A DNA stretch of 64,000 nt from CAVPLM01 sp963713545 (GCA_963713545.1 CAVQME010000002.1:549087-613086), one strand, 5' to 3'; shown: positions 16,064 to 26,139, numbered from the stretch's first letter. A program made the numbers and translations. The notes: generated by a model not told the origin, from the sequence alone.

Positions 16064-17880
16064 TTCTTCCCCTCTTTCCCTTCGCCCAGGTCGAGGACCG
16101 CAAGGAAGGCCTCTTGTGGGATCTCCACCGTTCCCACCATTTTCATACGCTTCTTGCCGGCTTTCTGCTTTTCGAGCAGCTTGCGCTTGCGGGTGATGTC
16201 GCCGCCGTAGCACTTGGCCAGCACGTCTTTGCGCAGCGGAGCGACGCTCTCCCGAGCGATGATCCGGCTGCCCACGGCTGCCTGTATGGCCACTTCGAAC
16301 ATCTGCCGGGGGATCTTCTTGCGCAGGCGCTCGGCCAATCCTCTCCCGATGGTGTATGCCCGGTCGGTGTGGACGATAAGGCTGAGGGCATCGACTATCT
16401 CCCCGGCTATGCGGATGTCGAGGCGCACCAGGTCGCCGGGCTCGTAGTCCTTGAGCTCGTAGTCGAGGCTGGCGTAACCGCGACTGCGGGTCTTGAGCAG
16501 ATCGAAGAAGTCGAGCACGATCTCGGCCAAGGGCAGGTCGTAGTCGAGCCGCACCCGGTCGGACGTCAGGTACTCCATGTGGGCGTAGCGACCCCGCTTG
16601 TCGTTGCAGAGCTCCATGACTGGTCCCACGTACTCCGCTGGGACCAGTATGGTGGCTGCGATATAAGGTTCGCGGACTTCCGCGATCGATCCGGCATCGG
16701 GGAAGTCGACCGGATTGCTGATGGAGAGCACCTCTCCCGTCACCAACTCGACCTCGTAGCGGACGTTCGGTGTGGTGGCGAGCAGGTCGAGCCCGAACTC
16801 ACGCTCTAGGCGCTCCCGGATGATCTCCATGTGGAGCAGACCGAGGAACCCGCAACGGAAGCCGAAGCCGAGAGCCTTGGAAGTCTCAGGCTCGTAATGG
16901 AGGGAGGCGTCGTTGAGCTTGAGCTTCTCGAGCGCGTCGCGCAGTTCCGGATAATCCTCCCCCTCGATGGGGAACAGACCGCAGAACACCATGGGGGTGA
17001 TTTCCAGATAGCCAGGCAGCGGCTCTGTCGCCGGGTGCCGGCCACCGGTGAGGGTATCGCCCACTCGCAGATCGACCACCTCTTTGATGCCGGGGATGAT
17101 ATAGCCCACCTCGCCCGCATGAAGCACGTCGGTCTTGAGCATGTCGGGGCTGAAGATGCCCACCTCCTCGATCTCGCTGCGGCGTTGGGTGGCGATGGCC
17201 AGGAGGGGATCGTCTTTCCGGAAACTCCCGTCCCGCACGCGCACGAACGCCACCACGCCCCGGTACTGGTCGTACACGGAGTCGAAGATGAGGGCCCGGG
17301 AAGCCCCACCCGCGTCGCCCTCGGGTGGTGGGATCCTGTGCACCACGGCCTCCAGCACAGCGGGCACGCCTTCCCCTGTCTTGGCCGAGATATGGAGGAT
17401 GTCGGACCGCGGGCAGCCGATGACGCTGGCGATCTCGTCCGCTCGTTTGTCCGGCTCAGCGCCGGGTAGGTCGATCTTGTTGAGCACCGGGATGATCTCG
17501 AGGTCGTTCTCCAGCGCCAGGAGAGTATTGGCCAGGGTCTGCGCCTCCACCCCTTGGGTGGCGTCGACCACCAGGATCGCCCCTTCGCAGGCTGCCAGGC
17601 TGCGGGAGACCTCATAGGTGAAGTCGACGTGGCCCGGAGTGTCGATGAGGTTGAACTGGTATTCCCGGCCGTCTTCCGCCCGGTAGTAGATGCGGACGGC
17701 CTGAGCCTTGATGGTGATGCCCCGCTCCCGCTCCAGATCCATACGGTCGAGGACCTGCTCGCGCATCTCACGTTCGGCCACCGTGTTGGTGATCTGCAGG
17801 ATGCGGTCGGCCAGCGTCGACTTGCCGTGGTCGATGTGGGCGATTATGGAAAAATTGCGGATATGCTCAAAAGGTCCCAT
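16060..17880 (-). CDS. lepA: elongation factor 4 (LepA GTPase)
   Basis: This 606-residue translational GTPase acts on ribosome assembly and back-translocation. It has G1 (A-H-I-D-H-G-K-S-T), G2 (R-G-I-T-I-K-A-Q), G3 (D-T-P-G-H-V-D-F), G4 (N-K-I-D-L-P) and the LepA-specific C-terminal domain ending in a Lys-rich tail (K-Q-K-A-G-K-K-R-M-K). TAGAAT lies 9 nt before ATG 17880, and no Shine-Dalgarno is evident, suggesting a very short leader. It heads a same-strand run of about ten genes down to ssrA and is divergent from the HDAC-family gene. Confidence 0.97.
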   Translation of the reverse strand: MGPFEHIRNFSIIAHIDHGKSTLADRILQITNTVAEREMREQVLDRMDLERERGITIKAQAVRIYYRAEDGREYQFNLIDTPGHVDFTYEVSRSLAACEGAILVVDATQGVEAQTLANTLLALENDLEIIPVLNKIDLPGAEPDKRADEIASVIGCPRSDILHISAKTGEGVPAVLEAVVHRIPPPEGDAGGASRALIFDSVYDQYRGVVAFVRVRDGSFRKDDPLLAIATQRRSEIEEVGIFSPDMLKTDVLHAGEVGYIIPGIKEVVDLRVGDTLTGGRHPATEPLPGYLEITPMVFCGLFPIEGEDYPELRDALEKLKLNDASLHYEPETSKALGFGFRCGFLGLLHMEIIRERLEREFGLDLLATTPNVRYEVELVTGEVLSISNPVDFPDAGSIAEVREPYIAATILVPAEYVGPVMELCNDKRGRYAHMEYLTSDRVRLDYDLPLAEIVLDFFDLLKTRSRGYASLDYELKDYEPGDLVRLDIRIAGEIVDALSLIVHTDRAYTIGRGLAERLRKKIPRQMFEVAIQAAVGSRIIARESVAPLRKDVLAKCYGGDITRKRKLLEKQKAGKKRMKMVGTVEIPQEAFLAVLDLGEGKEGKK

Positions 17881-18020
17881 GGGGCACGTATTCTAGCGCA
17901 GGGCTTGGACTATGCCCGCGACGTCGGCAGCGGCAGCGAAGCCATTCTGAGATCTCCCGCATACGTTCGACGTCGATCGGTCGAGCGCGGTCGAGTCAGG
18001 TGTCGTAGACTGCGCAGACG

Positions 18021-18965
18021 ATGAACCTTTTCTACAGCCCTGACTACGTCGGGTCGGCCTACGCCTTCGAGACGACGCGTAAGGCGAAGTGGGTCGCCGA
18101 TTCGCTCGCGGACTCTCCGATCGACGGCATCGAGCTTGTGACGCCGCAGTCGCTCTCGTGGGAGCAGGTCGTCCAGGTGCACGATCCGGAGTACGCGCGC
18201 GCGGTTCAGACGGGCGTTCCCCCCGGACTGGCTGAGTCCCAGGGGTTCCCGTGGGATGCCGGACTCTGGCCGATGGTGCTCGCGTCCAACGGCGGGGCAG
18301 TGGCCGCCGCCTTGGACGCGCTCGAACACGGACTTTCCGGTTCTCTCTCCAGCGGCCTGCACCACGCCCGGCGCGGCGCCGGCGCGGGCTTCTGCACTTT
18401 CAACGGGCTGGTCATAGCCGCCCGCGAAGCTCTGGCGGCCGGGGCAGGATCGGTACTGATCCTGGACCTCGACGCTCACTGCGGCGGTGGGACCGCTTCT
18501 TTGATCGCAGCAGAGCCCCGAATCTGGCAGGTGGACGTATCGGTGGACAGCTTCGACTACTACGGCCATACACTCGGGGGTCAGGACGGCGCAGACCGGG
18601 ACGGCAGCGGGAGTCGAGTCTCGCTACAGCTCGTAGGCAGGAGCAGCGAGTACCTGGACGCGATCAAGCGAGGGCTGGAGGAAGTGGGGCGCAGGGTGCT
18701 GCGCTTCGATCTCTGCCTCTATAACGCCGGGATGGACCCGTTCGAGGGGTGCTCCACCGGAGGATTGGAAGGTATCACCCGAGGCATCCTTGCCGCCCGG
18801 GAGACCCTTGTCTTTGAGTGGTGTCGACAGAAGGCGGCCGCGGTCGCTTTCGTTCTCGCCGGAGGCTATATCGGCTGGGGCCTTGACGCGCACGGCCTCG
18901 TCGACCTCCATCGCCTGACCTTGTCGGCGGCTGCGGAGCCCGGCCCGGCCGGCTCCGACGCCTGA
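18021..18965 (+). CDS. histone deacetylase-family (arginase-fold) zinc amidohydrolase
   Basis: The 314-residue protein shows the class II HDAC/acetoin-utilization/acetylpolyamine amidohydrolase fold: G-L-H-H-A-R-R-G (catalytic His pair), G-F-C-T-F-N-G, L-D-L-D-A-H-C-G-G-G-T (metal Asp and His), D-S-F-D-Y-Y and N-A-G-M-D-P-F (second metal Asp). Substrates of bacterial members include acetyl-lysine proteins and acetylpolyamines; which applies here is unknown. TAGACT lies 9 nt before ATG 18021 and no Shine-Dalgarno is visible. It is a single gene, divergent from lepA. Confidence 0.88.
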   Translation: MNLFYSPDYVGSAYAFETTRKAKWVADSLADSPIDGIELVTPQSLSWEQVVQVHDPEYARAVQTGVPPGLAESQGFPWDAGLWPMVLASNGGAVAAALDALEHGLSGSLSSGLHHARRGAGAGFCTFNGLVIAAREALAAGAGSVLILDLDAHCGGGTASLIAAEPRIWQVDVSVDSFDYYGHTLGGQDGADRDGSGSRVSLQLVGRSSEYLDAIKRGLEEVGRRVLRFDLCLYNAGMDPFEGCSTGGLEGITRGILAARETLVFEWCRQKAAAVAFVLAGGYIGWGLDAHGLVDLHRLTLSAAAEPGPAGSDA

Positions 18966-19007
18966 CCCAGACCGGGTTCCGCGAGTGCCCGTGGCAGCGC
19001 CCGCTGC

Positions 19008-19454
19008 CTAGTGCTCGACCATGAACTTGAGATTCTCCAGAGTCTGATGGATGGCCCGCTCTTCCATCCGTTCCACGAAGAGGCGATCGGCCACTTTGCC
19101 GAGCACGCTCCCGGGGACCGTGTAGTCGATGTCGGCCGTCACTCGGGTCCCCCCTTCTGCCGGTTCGTAGTCCCAGCGTTGCTCGCCGTGCATCGAGCCG
19201 TCGAAAGACCCTCGCCAGTGACCGGATCCGTCCGCCCCGTACTGGTCATCCAGCACCTTGGTCTTGAGACGCAGTTGTAGCCCGGCCACCAGATAGTCGT
19301 GTTCGATCACTGTGCCTGCCGACCCATCGCCTTTGATCTTGTGGGGCTCGCTCAGATTGACCCACCAGTTCGCCCATCTCCGCGGATCCCGACCCAAGGC
19401 GTAGACTTTGTCCACAGGCGCGTTGACGATGATGCTGTCGTGAATATGGGTCAT
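19008..19454 (-). CDS. SRPBCC/START-like ligand-binding protein
   Basis: This 148-residue protein has the polyketide cyclase/START-like pattern: I-I-V-N-A-P-V-D-K-V-Y near the start, a Trp-rich second block (R-R-W-A-N-W-W-V-N-L), R-W-D-Y-E-P-A-E-G-G-T-R-V, and a long C-terminal helix ending L-E-N-L-K-F-M-V. Such proteins bind hydrophobic ligands; the ligand is unknown. ATG 19454 is chosen because AGGA lies 7 nt upstream; the GTG at 19460 is too close to it. Stands alone between HDAC and murJ. Confidence 0.8.
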   Translation of the reverse strand: MTHIHDSIIVNAPVDKVYALGRDPRRWANWWVNLSEPHKIKGDGSAGTVIEHDYLVAGLQLRLKTKVLDDQYGADGSGHWRGSFDGSMHGEQRWDYEPAEGGTRVTADIDYTVPGSVLGKVADRLFVERMEERAIHQTLENLKFMVEH

Positions 19455-19654
19455 GATCACGTCCTTTCTCCGGGCGGGATCTCGAGCGGAAGGAGCGCGG
19501 CGACAGGCGGCGATTCACGAAACGTGGGGAACGGCCGCCGGGACGACCACCGATATGACGAGACCCACGAGACCCGGTACTACCTCCTTCGGGCGCTGAA
19601 ACCGCGAACGGCGATCCTTCCGCCGAACCTGCACCGCGCTTCACCCGCCTACTG

Positions 19655-19685
19655 ATAATTGTCGACGATTCGGACGTCTTGTCAA
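19655..19685 (-). promoter_or_regulatory. candidate promoter for the SRPBCC gene
   Basis: A perfect TTGACA (19685-19680) is followed 19 nt later by AATTAT (19660-19655). It would give a leader of about 200 nt. The spacer is long, so support is modest. Confidence 0.35.
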
Positions 19686-19720
19686 CCACGATCGCCCGGC
19701 GAACCCGTGCGCAGGGACCG

Positions 19721-21388
19721 CTAGCCGCCGCCCTCGATATCGATCACCTCGTCGGTCGAACGGGGCTCGCGCCGTCGTCGCAGCACGTTCAGGACGTCTC
19801 GCAGTTCGGGCATCCGCATCAACCAGGCGGCCAGACAGTAAACAGCGCCTCCGGCCACGTAGGCCAGGCCGACCGAAATGATCTGCGCCCAGAGATCGCG
19901 CCCAAGAGCAGCGTCCAATCCCCACCACACCCAATAGGCTGCAGCCGCCAACGGGACGAGGGCGATGATCGACCGGCCTGCCGACCAAGCCACCCGGCGC
20001 GCGTCCACCCCTCCTATGCGCGGGCCGAGGAGGAGCATGAGAGCAAAGAAGTTGAACAGGCTCACCAGGGAGGTGGCGAGGGTGATGCCGCCGACCCCCA
20101 TCGGTTTGTACAACAACAGCATAAGAGCTGCGTTGAGCGCCAGGTTGACCACTCCGACTGTCAGCGGCACCCAGGGCTTCTGGATGCTGTAGAAGGCCCG
20201 ATTGAGCAAGGTGTTGACGCTCACGAAGGCCATGCCCACGCTGAAGAAGAGAAGGGCGGAGGCCACCAACTCGGTATCGCTGCTGGTGACCTTGCCATGC
20301 TCGTAGATCAACCGCACGGTAGGAACGGCAAGCACCGAGAAGAACGCGGCGAACGGCAGGGTCATGAAGAAGATCTGGCGAATGCCGGTCGACAGGTCTT
20401 CGCGGAACTCAGCCATCCGTTTGGCCGCCGCGTGGCGCGAGAAGGCCGGGAACAGCACCGTGCCGATAGCGATCGCGAAGATCCCCTGAGGAAGTTGGAA
20501 CAAGCGGAAAGCCCGCTCGATAATGGCCGGGGACGGGACACTGATGAGAGTTGCGATGACGGTCCCGATGAAGGCGTTGAAGTTGATGATTCCCAGGCTG
20601 AGGATCACCGGCCCGATGAGGATGCCCACGCGCCGTACCTCAGGATCGCGCAGTGACAGACGCCAGGGTGAGCGTTCGGGCCGGGGCTCGGGGCCCGCGG
20701 CGTCGCCCACGTTCGGCGCGGCGGTGGCGGTCGGGCGCCATCGCCGCCGCCACACCGCCGGTACCTGCATCAGCAGTTCGACGATCGTGCCGATGAGGAC
20801 CCCCCAAGCAAGAGCCTCCACACCGTAACCCGCCGAGAATGCGACCACCACTCCGATGATCACCAGGTTCCAGACGATGGGAGCCAGGGCCGGAAGGGTG
20901 AAATGGTTGTATGAGTTGAGGATGCCCATGAAGACACCTGCGATGCCCAGAATCACTACTGTGGGGAACATCAGGCGCATCAGATGGACGGTCAGGGCCA
21001 CGATTTCCGGATTGTCGCTGAATCCAGGGGCCACCAGGCTCACGACTTCAGGCGCGAAGATCATTCCCAGTACAGTGATGACCCCGAGGACTCCCGTGGC
21101 AAGCACCGTCACCGTGTAGGCCACTTGCCAGGCGTCGCGGCTGCGCCCTTTTTCCAAGAGCGCGGAGAAGACCGGTATCAAGGCGGCCGATAGAGCAGTG
21201 TCGGCCAAGAGGGTGCGTATGAGGCTGGGCACCTTGTTCGCGACGGTGAAGGCTCCCATCTCGTCGCCCAGGCCTAGGTACGAGACCATGACGATCTCCC
21301 GGATCAGACCCAGCACCCGGGAACCGGCGGTCGCCAGCACCAAGAAGGCGGCCGCGGTCGCCAAACGTCTCTTCGTGTCATTGCCCAT
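19721..21388 (-). CDS. murJ: lipid II flippase MurJ (MviN-family integral membrane protein)
   Basis: The 555-residue protein is almost wholly hydrophobic with about 14 membrane segments and starts with the family block A-G-S-R-V-L-G-L-I-R-E-I-V-M. It flips the peptidoglycan precursor lipid II. No kinase domain is fused at the C-terminus, unlike mycobacterial MviN. ATG 21388 is used; a TTG two codons earlier is possible. No close Shine-Dalgarno is seen. It is divergent from rpsT with only 57 bp between, so the two promoters overlap. Confidence 0.93.
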   Translation of the reverse strand: MGNDTKRRLATAAAFLVLATAGSRVLGLIREIVMVSYLGLGDEMGAFTVANKVPSLIRTLLADTALSAALIPVFSALLEKGRSRDAWQVAYTVTVLATGVLGVITVLGMIFAPEVVSLVAPGFSDNPEIVALTVHLMRLMFPTVVILGIAGVFMGILNSYNHFTLPALAPIVWNLVIIGVVVAFSAGYGVEALAWGVLIGTIVELLMQVPAVWRRRWRPTATAAPNVGDAAGPEPRPERSPWRLSLRDPEVRRVGILIGPVILSLGIINFNAFIGTVIATLISVPSPAIIERAFRLFQLPQGIFAIAIGTVLFPAFSRHAAAKRMAEFREDLSTGIRQIFFMTLPFAAFFSVLAVPTVRLIYEHGKVTSSDTELVASALLFFSVGMAFVSVNTLLNRAFYSIQKPWVPLTVGVVNLALNAALMLLLYKPMGVGGITLATSLVSLFNFFALMLLLGPRIGGVDARRVAWSAGRSIIALVPLAAAAYWVWWGLDAALGRDLWAQIISVGLAYVAGGAVYCLAAWLMRMPELRDVLNVLRRRREPRSTDEVIDIEGGG

Positions 21389-21445
21389 GAGCAAGCGCTA
21401 TGCTAAACTCCTGCGACTTTGAAGGGAAGACGGGAGGAATGAAGA

Positions 21446-21706
21446 TTGGCTAACACCAAGCAGCAGCGTAAACGGGTGCGTATCGCTCAGCGGCAACGAC
21501 TGGAGAACTTGCGCTACAAGTCGTCCATCAAGACCCACTTCCGGCGCCTCAAGGACTCCGTAACCGCCGGCGACACCGATACCGCTGCTGAAACGGCCAA
21601 GAAGCTGACCTCCACCATCGACAAAGCGGCAGCCCGCAACGCCATTCACAGCAACAATGCGGCCCGCAAGAAGTCGAGGGTGGCGCGTCTCCTCTCCCAG
21701 CTCTAG
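21446..21706 (+). CDS. rpsT: 30S ribosomal protein S20
   Basis: This 86-residue, Lys/Arg/Ala-rich protein binds 16S rRNA. It shows the family start A-N-T-K-Q-Q-R-K-R, a helical middle and the end A-A-R-K-K-S-R-V-A. The start codon is TTG, with GGGAGG about 8 nt upstream deciding it; TTG starts are common in rpsT and lower its output. It is convergent with holA, a common neighbour of rpsT. Confidence 0.96.
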   Translation: MANTKQQRKRVRIAQRQRLENLRYKSSIKTHFRRLKDSVTAGDTDTAAETAKKLTSTIDKAAARNAIHSNNAARKKSRVARLLSQL

Positions 21707-21794
21707 ACCCTACGCCCCGGCGGGTCCGCCGGACCAAGGCCTGGCGAGGATCTGGTCCGCACTGAGGCGATACCTGCGCGCTACGAAGCCATTT

Positions 21795-22805
21795 TCAGGC
21801 GGCCAGCATCCGGCCGAGGCACAGCTCTAGCTCCATCTCCGGCGGCAACGTACCCGCACCCTTCATGCGGGCATCGGTCTCGGCCAAGACCGCCAGTCTC
21901 CGGGCTATCCCGTCTGCACCGAGCAGGGCCGCCTGCTCCACCAGCTTGCCCGCTGGATAGGACTTCATCTTGAGTTCGGCCTGGATGGTCTCTCGGCTCA
22001 TGCCTTCCTCCCGGAAAGCCGCCACTCGGCTCAGATTCTGGAAATGCCTCAGGATCCGGTAGAAAAGGTTCGCGGGCGCCTCCCCCGATGCCAGCAGCGA
22101 GTCGGCCACTGAGAAGACCGCCCCACCCTGCCCGAGAGCCAGGGAATCGAGCAGGTCGAAGACACTGGCCTCGATGGTGGCCGTCGTGAGAGCACGGATG
22201 TCGTCTGAGGTCACCGGCTCGCCGGCGGCGTAGATCCGTAGCTTCTCAACGTCTTGCAGCAAGATGCTCTGATCGTCCCCGCAGCGGCGGATCATGAAGC
22301 GGGCCTCGTTCATCCCCAGTCTCATACCTCGCCGGCCCGCCTCCCGCACCAACCATTGGGGGAGTTCCCCCTCTCTAGGGGCTCGGAACTCCAGCACCTC
22401 TCCGTGCTTCTCCATGGCCAGTCGGAGCACATCCCCGGAAGGAACCTTCTGGGCCACGAGAGCCAGACAGGCATCGGGTGCGGGAGCTTCCAGATATCCG
22501 GCGACAACGGACCTATCGGCTTTGAGCCACGCCTGCACGTTGTGCACCAGCACGAGCCGCGTGCCCCCCAAGAAAGCCATGGTGTTGGCCGCGTTCACGA
22601 TCTCCGGGGCGTCGTGCTCCTCCGCGTCGAACTCGTCGATATTGAGGTCGCTGCCGGACTGCTCCACGATCCTGGCTTTGAGCCGCCTCAGGGCATATTC
22701 GACCTTGGGCAGATCATCGCCCAAGATGAGATAGGCGGGCTTGAGCGGGGAGCGGGTCGAACCGGACGGCGACCCGTCGTCAGGCTTGCCGGCCTCCTCG
22801 TTCAC
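21795..22805 (-). CDS. holA: DNA polymerase III subunit delta
   Basis: This 336-residue clamp-loader subunit opens the beta sliding clamp. It shows a degenerate AAA+ fold (Y-L-I-L-G-D-D near the start, then L-V-L-V-H-N-V), the F-L-G-G-T-R-L block and the C-terminal collar helices (L-F-Y-R-I-L-R-H-F-Q-N-L). GTG 22805 overlaps the comEC stop (GTGA), giving translational coupling; G-rich sequence upstream serves as ribosome site. The comEA-comEC-holA-rpsT neighbourhood is widely conserved. Confidence 0.92.
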   Translation of the reverse strand: MNEEAGKPDDGSPSGSTRSPLKPAYLILGDDLPKVEYALRRLKARIVEQSGSDLNIDEFDAEEHDAPEIVNAANTMAFLGGTRLVLVHNVQAWLKADRSVVAGYLEAPAPDACLALVAQKVPSGDVLRLAMEKHGEVLEFRAPREGELPQWLVREAGRRGMRLGMNEARFMIRRCGDDQSILLQDVEKLRIYAAGEPVTSDDIRALTTATIEASVFDLLDSLALGQGGAVFSVADSLLASGEAPANLFYRILRHFQNLSRVAAFREEGMSRETIQAELKMKSYPAGKLVEQAALLGADGIARRLAVLAETDARMKGAGTLPPEMELELCLGRMLAA

Positions 22806-25396
22806 CGCCCGGACCCCCTCTCGCTCGCGATCACCAGACTCTCTCCATGTACGGTAAAGGATACCCAACCATATTCGTCCGTGCGCGACACGCGAGGGAC
22901 TTCCTGCTGAAGCAGCGACACGCCGGCTGGGTCCGGGTGACCGAAGGGATTCCCCTCCCCCACTGAAATGCAGGCGACATCCACCTGTTGCCGGTCGAGG
23001 AGATCGGCCGACACGGCACCCCGGCTACCATGGTGCGGCACCAGGAGTATCTCGGTCGCAGGCAGACCGTAGGCCTGTAGCGCGTCCGCCTCGGCATCTC
23101 CCGGCAGGAGCACTTCGATGTCCCCGATGCTTACGACGGCCACCAGTGAGCTACGGTTCAGATCGTCTCCGGTGGGCTGGCCGGAGGGCCACGGCTCTGG
23201 TCCGTCGACCATGGTGAGCGGCCGTTTCGGAGCGAAGAACCGTATGGACACGCCGTCGAGCCACACTGTCGATCCTGTCACCGCTCGAGCATAGCGGCAG
23301 CCGCTTGCCATCAGGCTCCGTCGCAGCGCCAGGTATTGTGCTGCCTCCCGCGATCCGGACCCCGTTCCCTCTTCTCCCTCCGCGGACACCGACTTCGGGG
23401 CCGCGGCCACCATCGTCTGATCGATGAGCGACTCGACCTCCAGCGAATCGAGGCCTTCGAGCAACCCCGCGAAGTGGTCGGCGTGCGGATGGGATATCAC
23501 CACCAAGTCGAGTCGGCTCACCCCGAGCCTGCGCAACTGCGAAGCAAGACCGCAGTCGGCGGGACCTCCGTCGAAGAGCAGGGCGTGGTGCCCCGGCGTG
23601 CGCACCAGCACGGCATTCCCTTGGCCGACGTCGAGTACCCGCACTTCGGTCCCATCCGGCCACCCTTCCCCCGACGCGTAGGCGGTCGCGGTCTCCACGC
23701 CGCGCACGAGCGACGGGTAGGCCGCGCCCCCGAGCAGCGCCGCCCCCAGGACCACTGCGGCTCCAAGGATCCCCGCCCATCGCCGATCACGCGGTCGCCT
23801 GGTGCGGCACCAGCCTAGGGTGCGCTCGAAGAGGGGGACCGGGAGGCCGAACGGCGTTGTGACCGCCCGTCCGGTCAGCGCCAGCGCGACCGGCAGCACC
23901 ACGGCGCCGGCGCCGACCGCCAAGAGAGCCCTACCCACATCCTGGAACCCCAAGACGGGGGCGATGGCAAAGAACCTAGAGGCTTGGACGGTCCAGGCGA
24001 CCGGGATAGAGGCTGCGTAATCTAGCGCGGTGCTGAAGCCATCCCAAAGTAAGCCCATCACCACGCTGGCCATGCCTAGGCCGGTGACAAGGGGAAGTGT
24101 AGGTACGACCAGCAGGTTGGCCAGTGGAGCGACCAGGGACGTTCTTTCGAATACCACCAGCGAGATCGGAGCCGTTCCGAGGGTGGCCGCGATGGAAACG
24201 GCGAGACTTGAACTGATGCAGTCCGGCAGGCGTCTGAAGGCCTTCTGCAGCGGCCCGATCAGGGCCACCATGCCCGCGAAGGCGGCGAAAGAGAGTTGGA
24301 AGCCCACATCATTGATGGCGAAGGGGTTCAGGGCAAGCACCACAGAGGCGGCCAGACCGAGCACCTGCCACTGGTCCCGTCCCCTGCCCAGCCAACGACC
24401 GCCGAGGACGATGACGATCATGACCGCGGACCTCACCACAGGCGGAGAAGCCCCGACGAACGGGATGAGAAGGAGAGCGGCAGCTGCGGCAAGCAGGAAG
24501 CCGACCCCTCTGGGAGCCCGGGCCAGCCCCGCCAGCCCGATCATGATGGCGGCAAGACTGGCGACATGCAGGCCGCTCACCGACAGCATGTGGGCCGTCC
24601 CGGACCGTCGGAAAGCCTCCGACCAAGCCTCGTCTATGCCGGCCGTCTCGCCGACGACGACCCCTTGGAGAACCTCGTCCAGCCGTCTATCCGGACCTCG
24701 GCTGAGATGGTCCAACGCGGAAGAGCGCAGGCGATCGAACCAGCCCGAGACCCCACCCCGCCGGCCCATCACCGAGATCTCGTCGCTCTCGGATTCGAGC
24801 ACCACCTGCACGCCCTGGTTGCGCAGGTAGGCCGCCTGGTCGAAGCCGGACGCGGAGGGGCCGTCCGGAAGCCGGACGGTGCCGGCGAAGGAGACGATCT
24901 CACCCTGACTCAACGTCACAGTACCGGGCCCGTCCGTCGGGGCAAGTTCGAGAAGCACCTTCTCGCCAGCGCCGCCGGAAGCCTCTGTGGCGACTGCAGC
25001 GCGGGCCGTGCCCGACGCATCAGGAGAACCTAGGGCGCCGGCACGGATCTCTCGGGCGACCGCGATCGCGCTCTGCCAGCCGGCATTGGAGCGGACCTGG
25101 CCGGTGATCACCACCTCTGCCCGGATGGACGTCCCGGCCAGGTCTTTCAGATAGCTGTCGGTCGACGCCGCCACCCTGAGGCTTCCTCCAAGATAGCCGG
25201 CAAAGAGGCCGATCAGGACCACCGAGAAGACCGCCACAGGTGAGGGAAGACGGACTGTCGCACGCCGCAGGCGAGAGAAGGCGAGGCCTCCGAGGGTGGA
25301 GCAAAGAGCGACAGTCAGGCCCACGAAGGCCATCGTCGGCCGGGCACCGACGATGGCCGCGAGCGCTAGGCCAAGTGCGCAGGCGAAGGTCGTCAC
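22802..25396 (-). CDS. comEC: ComEC/Rec2 competence DNA channel
   Basis: This 864-residue inner-membrane protein carries single-stranded DNA into the cell during transformation. It has N-terminal helices with an OB-like DUF4131 region (about 75-200), a Competence domain of about ten helices (starting near S-G-L-H-V-A-S-L-A) and a C-terminal metallo-beta-lactamase domain with D-V-G-Q-G-N-A, S-H-P-H-A-D-H-F-A-G and V-P-H-H-G-S, so a DNA-degrading role is possible. comEA is 53 nt upstream and holA overlaps its stop. Confidence 0.95.
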   Translation of the reverse strand: MTTFACALGLALAAIVGARPTMAFVGLTVALCSTLGGLAFSRLRRATVRLPSPVAVFSVVLIGLFAGYLGGSLRVAASTDSYLKDLAGTSIRAEVVITGQVRSNAGWQSAIAVAREIRAGALGSPDASGTARAAVATEASGGAGEKVLLELAPTDGPGTVTLSQGEIVSFAGTVRLPDGPSASGFDQAAYLRNQGVQVVLESESDEISVMGRRGGVSGWFDRLRSSALDHLSRGPDRRLDEVLQGVVVGETAGIDEAWSEAFRRSGTAHMLSVSGLHVASLAAIMIGLAGLARAPRGVGFLLAAAAALLLIPFVGASPPVVRSAVMIVIVLGGRWLGRGRDQWQVLGLAASVVLALNPFAINDVGFQLSFAAFAGMVALIGPLQKAFRRLPDCISSSLAVSIAATLGTAPISLVVFERTSLVAPLANLLVVPTLPLVTGLGMASVVMGLLWDGFSTALDYAASIPVAWTVQASRFFAIAPVLGFQDVGRALLAVGAGAVVLPVALALTGRAVTTPFGLPVPLFERTLGWCRTRRPRDRRWAGILGAAVVLGAALLGGAAYPSLVRGVETATAYASGEGWPDGTEVRVLDVGQGNAVLVRTPGHHALLFDGGPADCGLASQLRRLGVSRLDLVVISHPHADHFAGLLEGLDSLEVESLIDQTMVAAAPKSVSAEGEEGTGSGSREAAQYLALRRSLMASGCRYARAVTGSTVWLDGVSIRFFAPKRPLTMVDGPEPWPSGQPTGDDLNRSSLVAVVSIGDIEVLLPGDAEADALQAYGLPATEILLVPHHGSRGAVSADLLDRQQVDVACISVGEGNPFGHPDPAGVSLLQQEVPRVSRTDEYGWVSFTVHGESLVIASERGSGR

Positions 25397-25449
25397 TCTG
25401 GCAAGGCCTGCCCGTCGTAGAAACCAGCCGGTCGGGTCTCGAGACCTGC

Positions 25450-26139
25450 TCAGAGCCCCACCAGCGGACGAAGTCGCTCCAATCTCGCAGGACCTATGCC
25501 TGGGACCTCCGCCAGTTGGTCAACGGAGGTGAAGGGGCCGTTGGCCTCCCGGTAGGTGATGATGTCTTGAGCGATGGCAGGACCGACGCCAGGCAGGGAG
25601 TCGAGTTGCTCGAGAGTGGCGTAATTGAGCGATACCACCCCTGGACCCGTGCCGGCACCCCCGTCGCCGACACCGGCGCTCTCGTCCACCGCCGGCGTGA
25701 CCGGCTCCGCCACCGTCTCCCCGACGCGGGGGACGTACACCCTGCAACCGTCGGTGAGCCGGGCCGCGAGCGTGAGAGCCTGCTGGTCGGCCTCGTCGGT
25801 GAAGCCTCCCGCTTCTGCCACCGCCTCGAACACGCGGGCGTCCGGCGTGACTCGATACACCCCCGGACGGCGTACGGCTCCGGCCACCTGCACGTAGATC
25901 AGCGGAGCCGCCGTGGTGGTGGTAGAGGAGGAGGCGGCGGTCGGGTCCTCCGCGCCTGTAACGTCGAGGGCCGAGGCGTCACCCAGGCTAAGGCCGGTCG
26001 CGGCTAGGACCTCCCCGCGCCCGCTCTCCGCCCGGGTGCGACCGTCACGCAAGGAGAGCACGCCCAGCGTCCCGACCACGAGCACTACGGTCCCGGCGAT
26101 CACGTAGACAAGGATCCGCTTTGTGGGGATGGCAGACAT
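25450..26139 (-). CDS. comEA: ComEA-family DNA receptor (SLBB plus helix-hairpin-helix)
   Basis: This 229-residue membrane-anchored protein binds double-stranded DNA outside the membrane and passes it to ComEC. It has an N-terminal helix (about 9-30), a Ser/Thr linker, an SLBB domain (I-Y-V-Q-V-A-G-A-V-R-R-P-G-V-Y) and two C-terminal helix-hairpin-helix motifs (L-P-G-V-G-P-A-I-A and V-P-G-I-G-P-A-R-L) at about residues 165-229. It lies just upstream of comEC on the same strand. Confidence 0.95.
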   Translation of the reverse strand: MSAIPTKRILVYVIAGTVVLVVGTLGVLSLRDGRTRAESGRGEVLAATGLSLGDASALDVTGAEDPTAASSSTTTTAAPLIYVQVAGAVRRPGVYRVTPDARVFEAVAEAGGFTDEADQQALTLAARLTDGCRVYVPRVGETVAEPVTPAVDESAGVGDGGAGTGPGVVSLNYATLEQLDSLPGVGPAIAQDIITYREANGPFTSVDQLAEVPGIGPARLERLRPLVGL